Shown here: one piece after another, positions 32,739 to 43,020 of the stretch
Numbering within the stretch: the first letter of the stretch is position 1
Layout: every line of letters begins with the position of its first letter
Assembly: GCF_002441935.1 (NCBI RefSeq)
Contig: NZ_CP023668.1
Span: 124,001 to 188,000, forward strand
DNA: 64,000 bases
From: Mesoplasma lactucae ATCC 49193
GTDB taxonomy: Bacteria; Bacillota_I; Bacilli_A; Mycoplasmatales; Mycoplasmataceae
Direction: 5' to 3'
The notes under the pieces: generated by a model
The model's database searches: none
Told to the model about the DNA's origin: nothing
What the model saw: the letters and a program-made list of their open reading frames with translations, nothing else
Program-made: the position numbers and the translations under genes

Positions 32739-32890
32739 CTTTTGTCAAAATCCTTGCTTAATTATTTCATAATGATACTTTAAGGCTTTTCTTTGCGTTA
32801 AAATATTATAAATAGTGGCTATTCTACACTGATAAACTTATACTTAATCTATAGGGAGAAAAGCTAAATTAAAGGAGATTGTTTAAAAAA

Positions 32891-33730
32891 ATGGAAAGAT
32901 GATCAGAAATTAAAATATCAGACTTCGATGGGCCGTTTGATTTATTTTATGAAATGATTCGTGAAAAGAAAATCGATATCTTTGATGTCGATTTACTACA
33001 GGTGATTGATCAATATTTGGATTACATTCACCATCAACAATTATTAGATATCGAAGTTGCTGCTGAATACTTTTTGATGGCAGCAACTTTATTGGAAATG
33101 AAATCACGCTGATTACTTCCAAGACAAAAAGAAGTAGCTGAAGATGAGGAAGAATTAAGTTATGAACAATTCGTTCAACAACTTTCAGAAATGCAACAAA
33201 TTAGAAGTGTTAGTGAATTTTTAAATAAGAAACAAGAAGAATATTTTGAAACACGTTCACCACAAAAATCAAAACGTAAGTTTGCATACGAACCAGTTGA
33301 ATTAGAAGAACCTGAATTTTCCGATATGGGTCTTGATATGAACAAGTTTGCTGAAATCTACAAACGTGCTTTAAAGAAACACCAACAAGATTTAATTGAT
33401 AGTGATGATTATGATGATTTTGTTTCAATGGATGATTTCAATACCATTGAAACAAACGTGTTATCACCAAATGAAGTTGCTGGAATTGTGTTAGATAAAA
33501 TGAGAACTGATAGATTAAATGAATTTTCAATTTTTGATATCTTACCAGCTGAAATGTTTAACTTAACAAACTTAATTTCTGTTTTCTTAGCAGCTTTAGA
33601 TTTAGTGAAGTATCAAATCATCACTGTTCGTCAAGATGAAGAACGAGATGATTTATTATTCCGATTTACAAAATATGCTTTAGAAAATCCTGAAGCTGTA
33701 AACGGTTTGGAGGTAGAGAGTTATGAATAA
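32891..33730 (+). CDS. scpA: Segregation and condensation protein A
   Basis: ScpA (279 residues) is the kleisin of the bacterial SMC complex. The N-terminal domain reads FDGPFDLFYEMIREKKIDIFD, which contacts the SMC neck; TLLEMKSRWLLP is also characteristic. The C-terminal winged helix binds the SMC head. RBS AAGGAGAT with a longish gap to ATG 32891. Overlaps scpB by 8 bases, implying coupled translation. Confidence 0.96.
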
Positions 33731-34322
33731 AAAAGAATTAGAAGCAATCATTGAGGGAATGCTATTTGTTAATGGAGATGATGGGATCAGTTTAGCAACT
33801 TTATTAGAAGTTTTAAATGAAGAAAAACCATCTGATATTAAAAAAGCAATTGATGCTTTAGAAGAAAAATATGAAAAAGATGAAGCATCAGCTTTATCAA
33901 TCCAAAGATTTGATAAAAATAAATATCGTTTACAAACAAAAACAAGATATAATGAATATCTAGCAAAACTTAGTTATGTTGATCAACCAAGAAAACTTTC
34001 ACCAAGTATGGTTGAAGTTTTAAGCATCATTGCTTATCAACAACCAATTACCAAATCAAAAGTCGATAAATTACGTAATGCTGATTCAGCTTACCAAATT
34101 CAAAGATTAAAAGAAAAAAAATTAATTAAATCAATTGGTAAAAGCGAAAATAATAATGCTAATCTATATGTGGTTACTGAAAGTTTCTATAAAGTTTTCA
34201 ATTTAGAAAACGGACAAGATGACTTACCAGCTATAGATCTTAGTGATTTAGATTTATCATCAAATCAAAATCAACTAAAAGATAAAAATATATTTAATGA
34301 GGAAAGAGTAAATGAAGAATAA
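33723..34322 (+). CDS. scpB: Segregation and condensation protein B
   Basis: ScpB (199 residues) is a double winged-helix protein that dimerises and binds ScpA. Signatures are LEAIIEGMLFVNGDDGISL and LSPSMVEVLSIIAYQQPITKSKVDKLR (two parts). RBS GGAGGTAGAG. It overlaps scpA by 8 and rluB by 11 bases. Confidence 0.96.
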   Translation: MNKKELEAIIEGMLFVNGDDGISLATLLEVLNEEKPSDIKKAIDALEEKYEKDEASALSIQRFDKNKYRLQTKTRYNEYLAKLSYVDQPRKLSPSMVEVLSIIAYQQPITKSKVDKLRNADSAYQIQRLKEKKLIKSIGKSENNNANLYVVTESFYKVFNLENGQDDLPAIDLSDLDLSSNQNQLKDKNIFNEERVNEE

Positions 34323-35079
34323 TATTGAACGTGTTCAAAAAATCATTGCTAACCGTGGAGCTGTTTCTCGTCGTAGAGCAGAAAAACTTATCGAAGAGGG
34401 AAGAGTTAAAGTCAACGGAGAAACAGTTAAAGATTTAGGAACAAAAGCATCTACTGATGCATTGATTACAATTGATAATCAACCAATCATCTCTGATGAT
34501 AAAAAATACTACTTCTTGTTTTATAAACCAAGAAATGTAGTTTCAACTATGTATGATCCAAAGCACAGAAAAACAATTGCTGACTATTTTAAAAACGTAC
34601 CAGCCAGAGTTTATCCTGTTGGGAGATTGGATTATGACGTATCTGGTTTAATTCTTGTCACAAATGACGGAGAATTAGCCAATTTCGTAATGCACCCAAG
34701 ATACGAATTTATTAAAACTTACCAAGCTTTAGCAAATGGGAGAGTTTCAAAAGGACAAGTTAAACAGTTAACTCAAGGAGTAACTATTGATGAAGATAAT
34801 TACTTTACTAAAGCAATCACTGCTAACTTAGCTAACTATAATCAAGAAAAAGACGAATCTATTGTTGAAATGTCGATTGCTGAAGGTCGTAAACACCACG
34901 TTAAAAAAATGTTAGAAGCTGTTGGAATTGATTTGAAAAAATTAATGAGAACAAAAATTGAAGACATTGAAATTGGTGATTTACGTCCCGGAGAATACCG
35001 TAGTTTAACACCCCATGAAATTAAAACTTTCTATGGAACTTACAACTCTGTAAAACGTAAGGAAGACGAAAACAAATAG
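34312..35079 (+). CDS. rluB: 23S rRNA pseudouridine synthase (RsuA/RluB family)
   Basis: In this 255-residue protein the N-terminal S4 RNA-binding domain is VQKIIANRGAVSRRRAEKLI. The catalytic domain has GRLDYDVSGLILVTNDGELAN with the essential Asp, and the family motif EGRKHHVKKMLEAVG. The scpA-scpB-rluB order is the usual Firmicutes arrangement and supports RluB (U2605) rather than RsuA; the exact target is inferred. Confidence 0.93.
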   Translation: MKNNIERVQKIIANRGAVSRRRAEKLIEEGRVKVNGETVKDLGTKASTDALITIDNQPIISDDKKYYFLFYKPRNVVSTMYDPKHRKTIADYFKNVPARVYPVGRLDYDVSGLILVTNDGELANFVMHPRYEFIKTYQALANGRVSKGQVKQLTQGVTIDEDNYFTKAITANLANYNQEKDESIVEMSIAEGRKHHVKKMLEAVGIDLKKLMRTKIEDIEIGDLRPGEYRSLTPHEIKTFYGTYNSVKRKEDENK

Positions 35080-35135
35080 AACATTAAGTCGTGTATAATA
35101 AAAATTGAATGTTATAAAAGGGGTTGAAATATAAG

Positions 35136-35765
35136 ATGCGTATCGCAATCTTTGGAACAGTTGGGGCTGGAAAATCTACAGTTTCAACTGAAATTAGTAA
35201 ACGATTAGGTTATGAGATTTTCCCAGAACCAATCGATGACAATCCGTATTTTGATGATTATTACAAGGACTTAAAAGGGACTGTATTCAAAATGCAGATT
35301 TATATGCTTGCTGCAAGAAGCAAACAATTAAGACAAGCTGTTAGCTTAAAAAACATTATCTTTGATAGAACAATTTTAGAAGATCCAATTTTCATGCAAG
35401 TTAATCATGATTTAGGAAACGTTAATGATGTTGATTATCAAACATATAATGATTTCTATGAAAATGTTATTATGGAAAACTTAAAACTTCCTGATGAAAG
35501 AGTTAAGTTTGACGTTGTTATTTATTTAAAGTTGCCAACTAAAAAGGCAGAAGAAAGAATTGCAAAAAGAGGTCGTCCTTCAGAACAAATTGTGGACTCA
35601 GAATACTGAGAAATCCTAAATAAACGTTATGAAGACTTCTACAAAAAACACCAAAACGACTTTAACTTTGCAGTAATTGATGCTGAAACTGATGACTTTG
35701 ATAAAGAAATGGATCAAGTTATGGAAGCTATCTATAAAACAGATCCAAGCTTAAGAAAAGCTTAA
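35136..35765 (+). CDS. Deoxynucleoside kinase (dAK/dGK type)
   Basis: The 209-residue P-loop kinase belongs to the deoxyadenosine/deoxyguanosine/deoxycytidine kinase family: GTVGAGKSTVSTEISKRLG at the N-terminus, FPEPIDDNPYFDDYY (substrate-contacting Glu) and IIFDRTILEDPIF (DRS-like motif). KRGRPSEQ is the lid arginine region. It salvages deoxynucleosides, as expected in a mollicute unable to make purines de novo. ATG 35136 is preferred over TTG 35124, which touches the RBS AAAGGGG. TATAAT at 35094-35099 is a likely -10 box. Confidence 0.93.
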
Positions 35766-35771
35766 GATATC

Positions 35772-35801
35772 AAAAACACAAATTAAGTTTTGTGTTTTTT
35801 T
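35772..35801 (+). terminator. Terminator after the deoxynucleoside kinase
   Basis: AAAAACACAAA pairs with TTTTGTGTTTTT, followed by more T's. Confidence 0.85.
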
Positions 35802-35872
35802 ATTGTTTTGTTTAGAATATTAATGTTATACAAACTTTAAAAAATTGAATTTTAAAACAAGGAGGAATAAAA

Positions 35873-36589
35873 ATGGGAAGAGCACACGAAGTCCGCGCTG
35901 CTTCAATGGCAAAAACTGCTGCTAAAAAATCAGCAGCAAACGGTAGAGCTGCTAAAGAAATTTATATGGTAGCTAAAAACGGGGGAACTGATCCAAATGC
36001 TAACTTAGCTTTAAGAGCTGCAATGGACAGAGCTAAATCTAACCAAGTACCAGTTGATGTTATCAACCGTGCGATTAAAAGAGCAGAAGGTGGAGATGCT
36101 GAAAACTTTGTTCAAAACCGTTATGAAGGGTATGGACCTGGAAGTGTTGCAATCATTGTTGATTCATTAACAAGTAACGTTAACCGTGCGATTGCAGAAA
36201 TCCGTGATACTTTTAATAAAAACCATGGAAAATTAGGATCAGCTGGTTCAGTTGCCTTCTTATTCCAAAACTTATCATTATTTGAATTTGAAGGATTTGA
36301 TGCTGATGAAGTATTAATGTACTTAATGGAACATGAAGTCGATGTTAATGATGTTGAACAAGATGATGATGTCGTGATTGTTAAAGCACCATTTACTTCA
36401 TTTGCCTCAGCTAAAGCTGCTTTAGATGAAATGGGAGTTAAAGATTATTTAACTGCTGATATTAAAATGGTTCCAGATGATAATGTAGAAATTTCTGATG
36501 CTGAAGCAAAAGAACAATTAACTAAATTATTAGATAAACTTGATGAACTTGAAGACGTTCAAGCAATTTATCACAACGCAAACTTATAA
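35873..36589 (+). CDS. yebC: YebC/PmpR family regulatory protein
   Basis: The 238-residue protein has the conserved N-terminal KKSAANGRAAKEIYMVAKNG and NLALRAAMDRAKSNQVPVDVI (two parts), then RYEGYGPGSVAIIVDSLTSN and GKLGSAGSVAFLF. Family members were described as transcription regulators and more recently as ribosome-associated factors that help translate difficult sequences; which applies here is unknown. RBS AAGGAGG. Confidence 0.95.
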   Translation: MGRAHEVRAASMAKTAAKKSAANGRAAKEIYMVAKNGGTDPNANLALRAAMDRAKSNQVPVDVINRAIKRAEGGDAENFVQNRYEGYGPGSVAIIVDSLTSNVNRAIAEIRDTFNKNHGKLGSAGSVAFLFQNLSLFEFEGFDADEVLMYLMEHEVDVNDVEQDDDVVIVKAPFTSFASAKAALDEMGVKDYLTADIKMVPDDNVEISDAEAKEQLTKLLDKLDELEDVQAIYHNANL

Positions 36590-36598
36590 TAATTACTT

Positions 36599-36625
36599 AA
36601 CCCATCATTAATCTGATGGGTTTTT
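36599..36625 (+). terminator. Terminator after yebC
   Basis: AACCCATCA pairs with TGATGGGTT around TTAATC, then T's. Confidence 0.9.
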
Positions 36626-36669
36626 AATTTAAAATTAATTTAAATACAAAAGAAAGGAATAAAAGCATT

Positions 36670-37461
36670 ATGAATTTACAAACAACTTTAAACTTAGTGC
36701 TTTTATTAATTCTTTTTTTAGCAATGGTTGTTTTTCTAATTATTAAAATGGTTTATACCAAGAACTTTCAACAACTAGTAACCCCAAGAATCAATTCTAG
36801 AAACATTGTTGTTTCAAACCATGATTTAGATATGATGATTGAATATTATAAAAATCGTTTTGAATTAGATGATTATGAAATAACAAGACCAGATAAGTTT
36901 TTAAACTTTGGAAGAAACTTAAATAAGCATAAAAAACAAATTGCTATTTCAAAAAGATACTTTGATTCTGTTGGCTATGAAATAGATTACTTTATTTCGA
37001 GATTATGATTTTCTTCAAGACAATTAAAAAAAGATAATCAAGTTAAAGTTTATAGTTTGGTTGCTAACTTCTTAATTGGTTTTACAATTTGATGTTATGT
37101 AGCAATCATTGTTCTTCAAATTATTCTTTTTATTATCATTGTTGCTAAAGGTGGTAGTGATATTCAAAACCCATTTTTAAAATTTATTTGAAAAGTTCCT
37201 GTTTTTGATATCATAGCCTTTTGTTTAATTGCTTTACTGTTAGCCTTTTTTCTTTTCTTAAATGAAATGAAAATTGTGATTCAAGATAAATATACAAAAG
37301 ATGTTTTAATGGATTTTAAAGAAAACTTTTTAAACTATTATGATGATTTAAAAGCTGCTATGACTTATGATAGTGAAATTCATTTAAGTTATAACTTTGC
37401 TTTTAAAAATAGAAATGATATTGAAGGAATTAAATGATTAGGTCCTTTTGTTAAATATTAA
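36670..37461 (+). CDS. Hypothetical membrane protein
   Basis: In this 263-residue protein TM segments lie at about residues 8-30, 130-160 and 180-202. The soluble part between the first two (DDYEITRPDKFLNFGRNLNKH; ISKRYFDSVGYEIDYFISRL) is faintly like the region of YugP-type membrane zinc peptidases that carries HExxH, but no HExxH is present. It is therefore either unrelated or a non-catalytic relative. RBS AAAGGAA. Five TGA codons are Trp. Confidence 0.75.
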
Positions 37462-37487
37462 TCATTAAAACTTAATAAGACTAGATA

Positions 37488-37522
37488 CTTTCAAATGAAA
37501 ATGTTATACTTTCATTTGAAAG
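37488..37522 (+). promoter_or_regulatory. Double palindromic operator of the marR gene
   Basis: CTTTCAAATGAAA (37488-37500) and TTTCATTTGAAAG (37510-37522) are exact reverse complements. Each half is itself a TTTCA-NN-TGAAA dyad, their centres 21 bases apart (two helical turns). The -10 box TATACT (37505-37510) lies between them, 10 bases before the marR start. This is the classic layout for autorepression. Confidence 0.85.
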
Positions 37523-37531
37523 GTTTTTTAT

Positions 37532-37981
37532 ATGGAAAAGAAAATTACAAAAAACGATGTTATTTTAACAGTCATTCAATCAAGAGCAGTTCTAACTAAC
37601 CTTAGAGATTATCTTGTCGAACATGCTAAAACAATCAATGTAAATATTAAACCAGAGCAAATCTTTTTATTACTTGCTTTAGGTTATTTTGATGACTTAA
37701 CACAAGAAAAAATTGCTTCTTATTATGGTTATGATAGAGCAACTACTTCAAGAGTTTTAACAAGATTAAGTGATGTTGGTGCGATTGAAATTACAATCGA
37801 TCAACATGACAAAAGAAAAAAGCATCTTGACTTAACAAAAAAAGGAAAAGCCGCTTATGAAGAATTAAAAAACTTACTTTACAAATGATATGAAGGTTTT
37901 GATACTAATAATGAATTAGATGAATCTTTAAAAGAAGGAGTTAAAAATCTTCACGATAAATTAAATATAGAAGGGAAGTAG
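37532..37981 (+). CDS. MarR-family transcriptional regulator
   Basis: The 149-residue winged-helix protein has DLTQEKIASYYGYDRATTSRVLTRLSDVGAIEI (in parts) as the DNA-recognition helix region and HDKRKKHLDLTKKGKAAYEEL as the wing with the conserved D-x-R. It most likely binds the double palindrome just upstream and controls itself and the YhgE-like gene 7 bases downstream. The ligand is unknown. Confidence 0.92.
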
Positions 37982-37988
37982 ATATTCA

Positions 37989-40454
37989 GTGAAAAAAGAA
38001 GATAAAAATAAGAAATCAAAATCATTCTTTAAAAAGCAAAAAGAATGATGAACTAATCTTTTTAAAGGTTATGTAATTGGGATTGAAGATTTATTCTTAG
38101 CAAGTTGAAAGAAAATTGTTGCTTTGGCTTTACTAATTATTCTTCCAGTAGTTTATGCTTGTGTGATGTCTGTAGCTTTTTGAAATCCTTCTGATAATTT
38201 AGGAAGAGTTCCAAGTGCAATCTTTAATGCTGATTATAGTTTCGTTGAAGTTATACAAGCAGAAAAAACAACTGATAATAAATACACCTATAGAATTGGT
38301 GCTTTGATGAGTGAAAATAAAGATCATGTTCTTGGCGAAAAAGAAGATGATGATCTTGATAAAGTGATTGATGGAATTAAAAATAATGACCGATTATTTT
38401 TAAACACAAAAACAAAAGATGGAAATATGCAAGTTACATATAATCCAGAAAATACTTTTATGTTTAAAACAAATTCTTGAGATTTATTTAAGAACTCATT
38501 AATTAAAACTTCTTCTCAACCAGAAAATAATGGTGCAAAATTCAAAATGAGATTTTCTCCAAACAAACAATTAACCTTTAAAGATATTACTTACTTTAAT
38601 AATCAAAGTGATATTCAAAAACATTGAGAAACTGGTAAATACAGTGCTCAAATGAAAATTGATAGGGGTTATGGAGCTAGTCAAGCTGCAAAAATTGGTC
38701 AATTATTAAATGATAATGGTGCAAAAATTGATAATAGAAACCAACCAATCATTAATGGTTTTACAACTTTTGAAAATAATTTTCTAGCTGGATATTTCTT
38801 ACATACAATTACAGAATTTAGTTCAACAATTTTTGAACAACTAACACCAATTGTAAGAGGATTTAATTCAAATGAAATCGCTATGAAATTATTTGGTACA
38901 AAAGGTTCAGTTTTAAATAATCCAGAAAATATGTCACCAAATGATACAAAAGATAAATTTGATAATAATAAATATTATTTAGTGAATGATAGCAATGCTT
39001 TAGATACAACTGGTAAGCTAAAACTTAATAATGAAGATACTTTATTTGGTGATGGTACTGGTCAAAATGGAAAGATACATAATTGATTAAATGCTTTATT
39101 AAATTTAGATAAAGACAATATGAGTCGTTTGCAAGAAGCAATGGCAACATCATTTAACTTCACAAACTTTATGCAAGTAGTATTTACAACTGGAGCTAAA
39201 AATAAAGGCGAACAAGATGTTGCAATGTTTGGAACAAAGGCTTTAGAAGAAATGATGAATAAAGGTAAAAAAGATAATTCAGATGCGTTAATTAAGGCGT
39301 ATCAAGAAGTTATGCATAACGAATTTAAAATTAAAATTAATCCCTTCTTTAAAAATAATAATATTATTGAACAAACTTCAACGATTAACTTAAATAGTTG
39401 GTTTACTAATCAAATGGTAAATAACCCAGAAGCATTCTTTAATCTGAAAATGCCTTATGTTTTAGGTTCTGCTTTTGAAAATGTTCAACGCACAATTAAC
39501 TTAAAAGGATGGGATCCTTCAAAAGACTTAAATATTAATAATAACGACACTAAAAAAGATGGAACCTATGCGACAGTGTATGGAATTGGTTTAGGTGGAA
39601 TGTTCTTAATGATTGGTTTATTTGTTGGAACCACAATGTTAAGAGGGGTTATTAAAAGAAATAAACAATATTCAAAATTAAACTTTGCTAATTGATATAT
39701 TTCTAAAGCAATGATCTTTTCAACTATTGGTTTCTTCCAAGTAACCTTTGCTGTTTGAATTGCTTATGGAACAGTTTGACATAACGTTATGTCACCATCA
39801 ACTGCTGGATATGTTTATCTTTGAACCTTAGCATGCGATTTAGCAATCATTGCAATTTTACAAGGAATGCAATATATCTTTAGTTCTCCTTTATTAGGAG
39901 GAATTATTGGTGTTCTTTATCTAATGTTTAACATTGCTTGTGGAGGTGGAAGTTATCCTGCAGTCATGGAATATGGATTCTTTAGAGTAATTCAATATGT
40001 AATGATCTTTAAATATGTTTTCCAAGGCTTAGACCAGCTTAACTTTGGGTTCAACATTGTTGGTCCAACAAGTTATGGTTCTAATTACATGTTACAAATG
40101 TGAGGAATAATCATAATATTCTTCTTCTTATTCCATGCTTTAGGAGTTTTAGCTTCTAAATGAAGAATTAATCAAGCAACTTATGGTTCATATCTTGGAC
40201 AATATGTTTATCTTGCTTTAATGCAAATGAAACAAACAAAGCAAGCAAACAACTTTAGAATAACTAAAGGTGTTAAGAAAGATGGTCAAGAAAAATACAA
40301 ATATGATTGAAATGCTTTAGATGGTAAATTTGATTTACAACGTTATCTATTAACTCAAGAAATCGTTCGCCAAGATAAAGGCTTTAAATGATATCTTGAT
40401 AAGCGTAAAAAACTTCATCTTGAGGAACAATCAGAAGTTAACAACGATGATTAA
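37989..40454 (+). CDS. YhgE/Pip-like ABC-2 type membrane protein
   Basis: The 821-residue protein starts at GTG 37989, seven bases after marR, with GGGAAG upstream. One TM segment lies near residues 36-65, followed by a large extracellular domain (about 70-525) and about six TM segments (525-730), then a basic cytoplasmic tail. This topology matches YhgE/Pip proteins, which belong to the ABC-2 permease clan and are implicated in export or phage infection in Firmicutes. The MarR-plus-exporter layout suggests drug or metabolite efflux; this is inference. Many TGA codons break the frame under the standard code. Confidence 0.82.
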
Positions 40455-40459
40455 ATATT

Positions 40460-40496
40460 AAAAAAGATTCAGAAAATTAATTCTGAATCTTTTTTC
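40460..40496. terminator. Bidirectional terminator between the YhgE-like gene and ppa
   Basis: AAAAAGATTCAGAA pairs with TTCTGAATCTTTTT. A-run and T-run on the two sides allow it to serve both converging genes. Confidence 0.9.
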
Positions 40497-40519
40497 ATTT
40501 TTATTTTATGGTGTAAGGA

Positions 40520-41086
40520 TTATTTTCCTAAACCTAATCCTTGTTTATGTCATTCTTCAACGATTTGGTCTTTTTCACCAGCTTCAATACGGTCTTTGTA
40601 TTCTTCAAAGCGATCGTAGCATTCTTGTAATTCTTTCATAGCTTGATCTTCATCACTTCAGCTATCAATTTTTACAGTTTTACCTTGTAATTGTTTGTAT
40701 TGTAAGAAGAAGTTTTCAATTTCGTCTTTTCAGTGTTGAGGAACTTCATCTAATTTAGTAAAAGTACTGAAACGAGGATCGTCTGCAAATACTCCAAATA
40801 ATTTAGTATCAATTTCTCCATCATCAATCATGTCAATTGTTCCTAAAATACGAACATTAACTTGAACTCCTGGCATTGTTGGGTAAGTTGCTAAAGCAAT
40901 TACATCTAATGGGTCTCCATCTCAATCAAGAGTGTTTTCAACCATTCCATATTCTCCTGGATAGAAGTTAGCACCATATAAAACACGGTCTAAAACGATT
41001 CTTCCAGTTGTTGCATCAACTTCGTATTTGTTTGAACTTCCCATTGGAATTTCAACGATCATTGGTATTACGTTTGTTTGTTTCAT
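40520..41086 (-). CDS. ppa: Inorganic pyrophosphatase (family I)
   Basis: The 188-residue enzyme hydrolyses PPi in the cytoplasm. The minus-strand translation begins MKQTNVIPMIVEIPMGSSNK. It has the family I signature DWDGDPLDVIAL with the metal-binding aspartates, and YGANFYPGEYGMVENT before it. Four Trp are encoded by TGA on the minus strand, which hides the gene under the standard code. RBS AAGGAAT. Confidence 0.95.
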
Positions 41087-41179
41087 TAATATCTCATTCC
41101 TTTCTTATTAATCTTATAACAGTGAAAAACAAAAATATACACAAATTGTTATAATATAAGTCATAAAAAGAGGGCTAGT

Positions 41180-41905
41180 ATGAATTCAACAAACCAAGAG
41201 AACATAAAACCAAAATACAAAGTTTGAACTAATCATTATGATCTTTCAGAAATTAATCATTCGAACTGAAAAGACTTAATTAAACAAGAATTTAAGATTA
41301 ATACAAAAACAATTACCTTTTTAGCAATGATGTTAACTTTGAACATAATTTTTGAAGTAATTTCTCGTTTTGTTTTAGGCTTATTTCCAGTTGGAGGCTT
41401 CTTAACTTTTAACATCAACTTTTGAATTTATATTATAACTTTTATGGGAGCTGGAGTTTTTTATACCATTCTAATGATAGAAGTCGGAAGTTGATTTAGA
41501 ATGGCTTTAGGAAATGATGCTGTTTCTTGTTTAGCAATTAATTTAAGCGACTTGACAATGTTTTTATTTTTCTTTGTAATCATTTTCTTGATTAACTTTA
41601 CAAGAGTTAAATTAATGAAAATCGAAACCAATAAGCAAAAACAAGTTGGTTATTTAATTTCGTTAATTATTGCTTATGTTTTAGCAACTTTAATAACCTC
41701 TGGAATGGATGTTGTTTATAATAAATATTTCTTAATTGATTTATATTATTCATCTGGTGGAAAGCCAACTGATCTTAAGCCAATTTTAATTACTGTTTTA
41801 TGGTTCAACATCGTTCAATATTTAATTTCTTTAGTTATCTTTATACCAACCTATAAAGTTGATTATCTTCTGGTTAATAAATACTTTGGACAATCTAAAT
41901 TATAA
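41180..41905 (+). CDS. ECF-transporter S component-like membrane protein
   Basis: The 241-residue protein has about six TM segments after a 45-residue hydrophilic N-terminus. LTLNIIFEVISRFVLGLFP followed by a long hydrophobic helix pair resembles substrate-binding ECF S subunits. Substrate unknown. TATAAT at 41150-41155 probably serves as -10 box, divergent from ppa. RBS is weak (AGAGGG). A second such gene follows at 41977. Confidence 0.7.
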
Positions 41906-41918
41906 TTTTTATAAATAA
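41900..41918 (+). repeat. Direct repeat, copy 1 (with TATAAT)
   Basis: TTATAATTTTTATAAATAA overlaps the stop of the upstream gene and recurs at 41943-41961. Confidence 0.8.
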
Positions 41919-41942
41919 CCTTGTATTAACGCAAGACTTAAT

Positions 41943-41961
41943 TTATAATTTTTATAAATAA
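41943..41961 (+). repeat. Direct repeat, copy 2 (with TATAAT)
   Basis: Identical 19-base sequence, 43 bases downstream of copy 1 and just ahead of the RBS AAGGAGAT of the next gene; both copies carry a -10-like TATAAT. Confidence 0.8.
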
Positions 41962-41976
41962 ACAAGGAGATAAAAA

Positions 41977-42891
41977 ATGAAAGAAAAAGACTCGTTAAAA
42001 GAGGCCAAAACACAACTAAATGATTTGTTAAATGAAGACCTTGAGTGTGAAGAGTTAGACACAGTTAATCATGAGCATGATAAAGAAGAAAAAATTCTAG
42101 ATTCTGAACACCATGCTGATAAAGACCACTATCATGGTGTTCACCACTTTGACCGCTATGGGAACCATGATGATGTTAAAAAACAAGATTTCTCTTTAAA
42201 AAATCAATTTAAAACAAGTAAAAGAAGTGAAATCTTTAGAATCTGTGTTGCTGCTGTAATCTTAGCTTTATCAGTTGGATTAAGTGCAATTGATGGATTA
42301 TTAGAAAAACTAACAATTAATATTGGTGGGGTAACCATTGATATGCGTATTTTAGATATCCTTGTAATTATCTTAGGAATTCCATTAGCTGGATTATGAT
42401 ACTCATTAGGAATTGCTATTATTGAACCATGATTCCACTTCTTAATTGATGGAGACCATTCTCCAATCCAAATTGCTTTTGATTCAGTTGGATATGCAAT
42501 TGCTGTATTAGCATTCTTCTTTATCTTTTATGGACTATTTAGAAATTCACCAGTCCATGAAGATCCAAATAAAAAGAAAAGAATTTTTAAAGAATGAACA
42601 CCAGGAGCTATTATCGTTCCCTTACTTGCTGTTATCTTTACTACTATTTTTATCCTTTCTCTATACTTAACTTTTAAATCTGGAGAATCACATGAACATC
42701 ATCACGCTGAAACTGCTCATGCAGATCATGACCATGGTGAAGCCGTAACCCAATGAGATGACTTTACTAATGATAAAGCAGCCGTTATTTTTGGAACTTT
42801 TGGATTACAATTAGCAAGATTCTTAGTGTTCTATATCTTGTTTGTAGTTGTACAAAAGAAAATGAAACCAATTAACCATAGATATCAATAA
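41977..42891 (+). CDS. ECF S component-like membrane protein with two His-rich regions
   Basis: The 304-residue protein has residues 28-62 rich in His/Asp/Glu (HEHDKEE, SEHHADKDHYHGVHHFDR). Then follow about six TM segments with S-component-like sequence (AAVILALSVGLSAIDGLLEKL; MRILDILVIILGIPLAGLWY). A second His-rich loop (GESHEHHHAETAHADHDHGE) lies between late TM segments at about residue 233. The His clusters suggest metal binding, perhaps Zn, Co or Ni; the ECF assignment and metal role are both inferred. A terminator overlaps the stop. Confidence 0.78.
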
Positions 42892-42907
42892 AATTGATAT
42901 CTTTTTT
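42880..42907 (+). terminator. Terminator after the His-rich membrane protein gene
   Basis: AGATATCAAT (42880-42889) pairs with ATTGATATCT (42893-42902), followed by T5. Confidence 0.88.
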
Positions 42908-43020
42908 ATTGTCTAAGTTTAATTAAACCTAATTGGTTAATAAGTCTTACTTATTACTTTATAATATATAGTGTAAAAGAATAGAATGATTTTAATTTAG
43001 ATTGGAGATATTTCTAAAAG

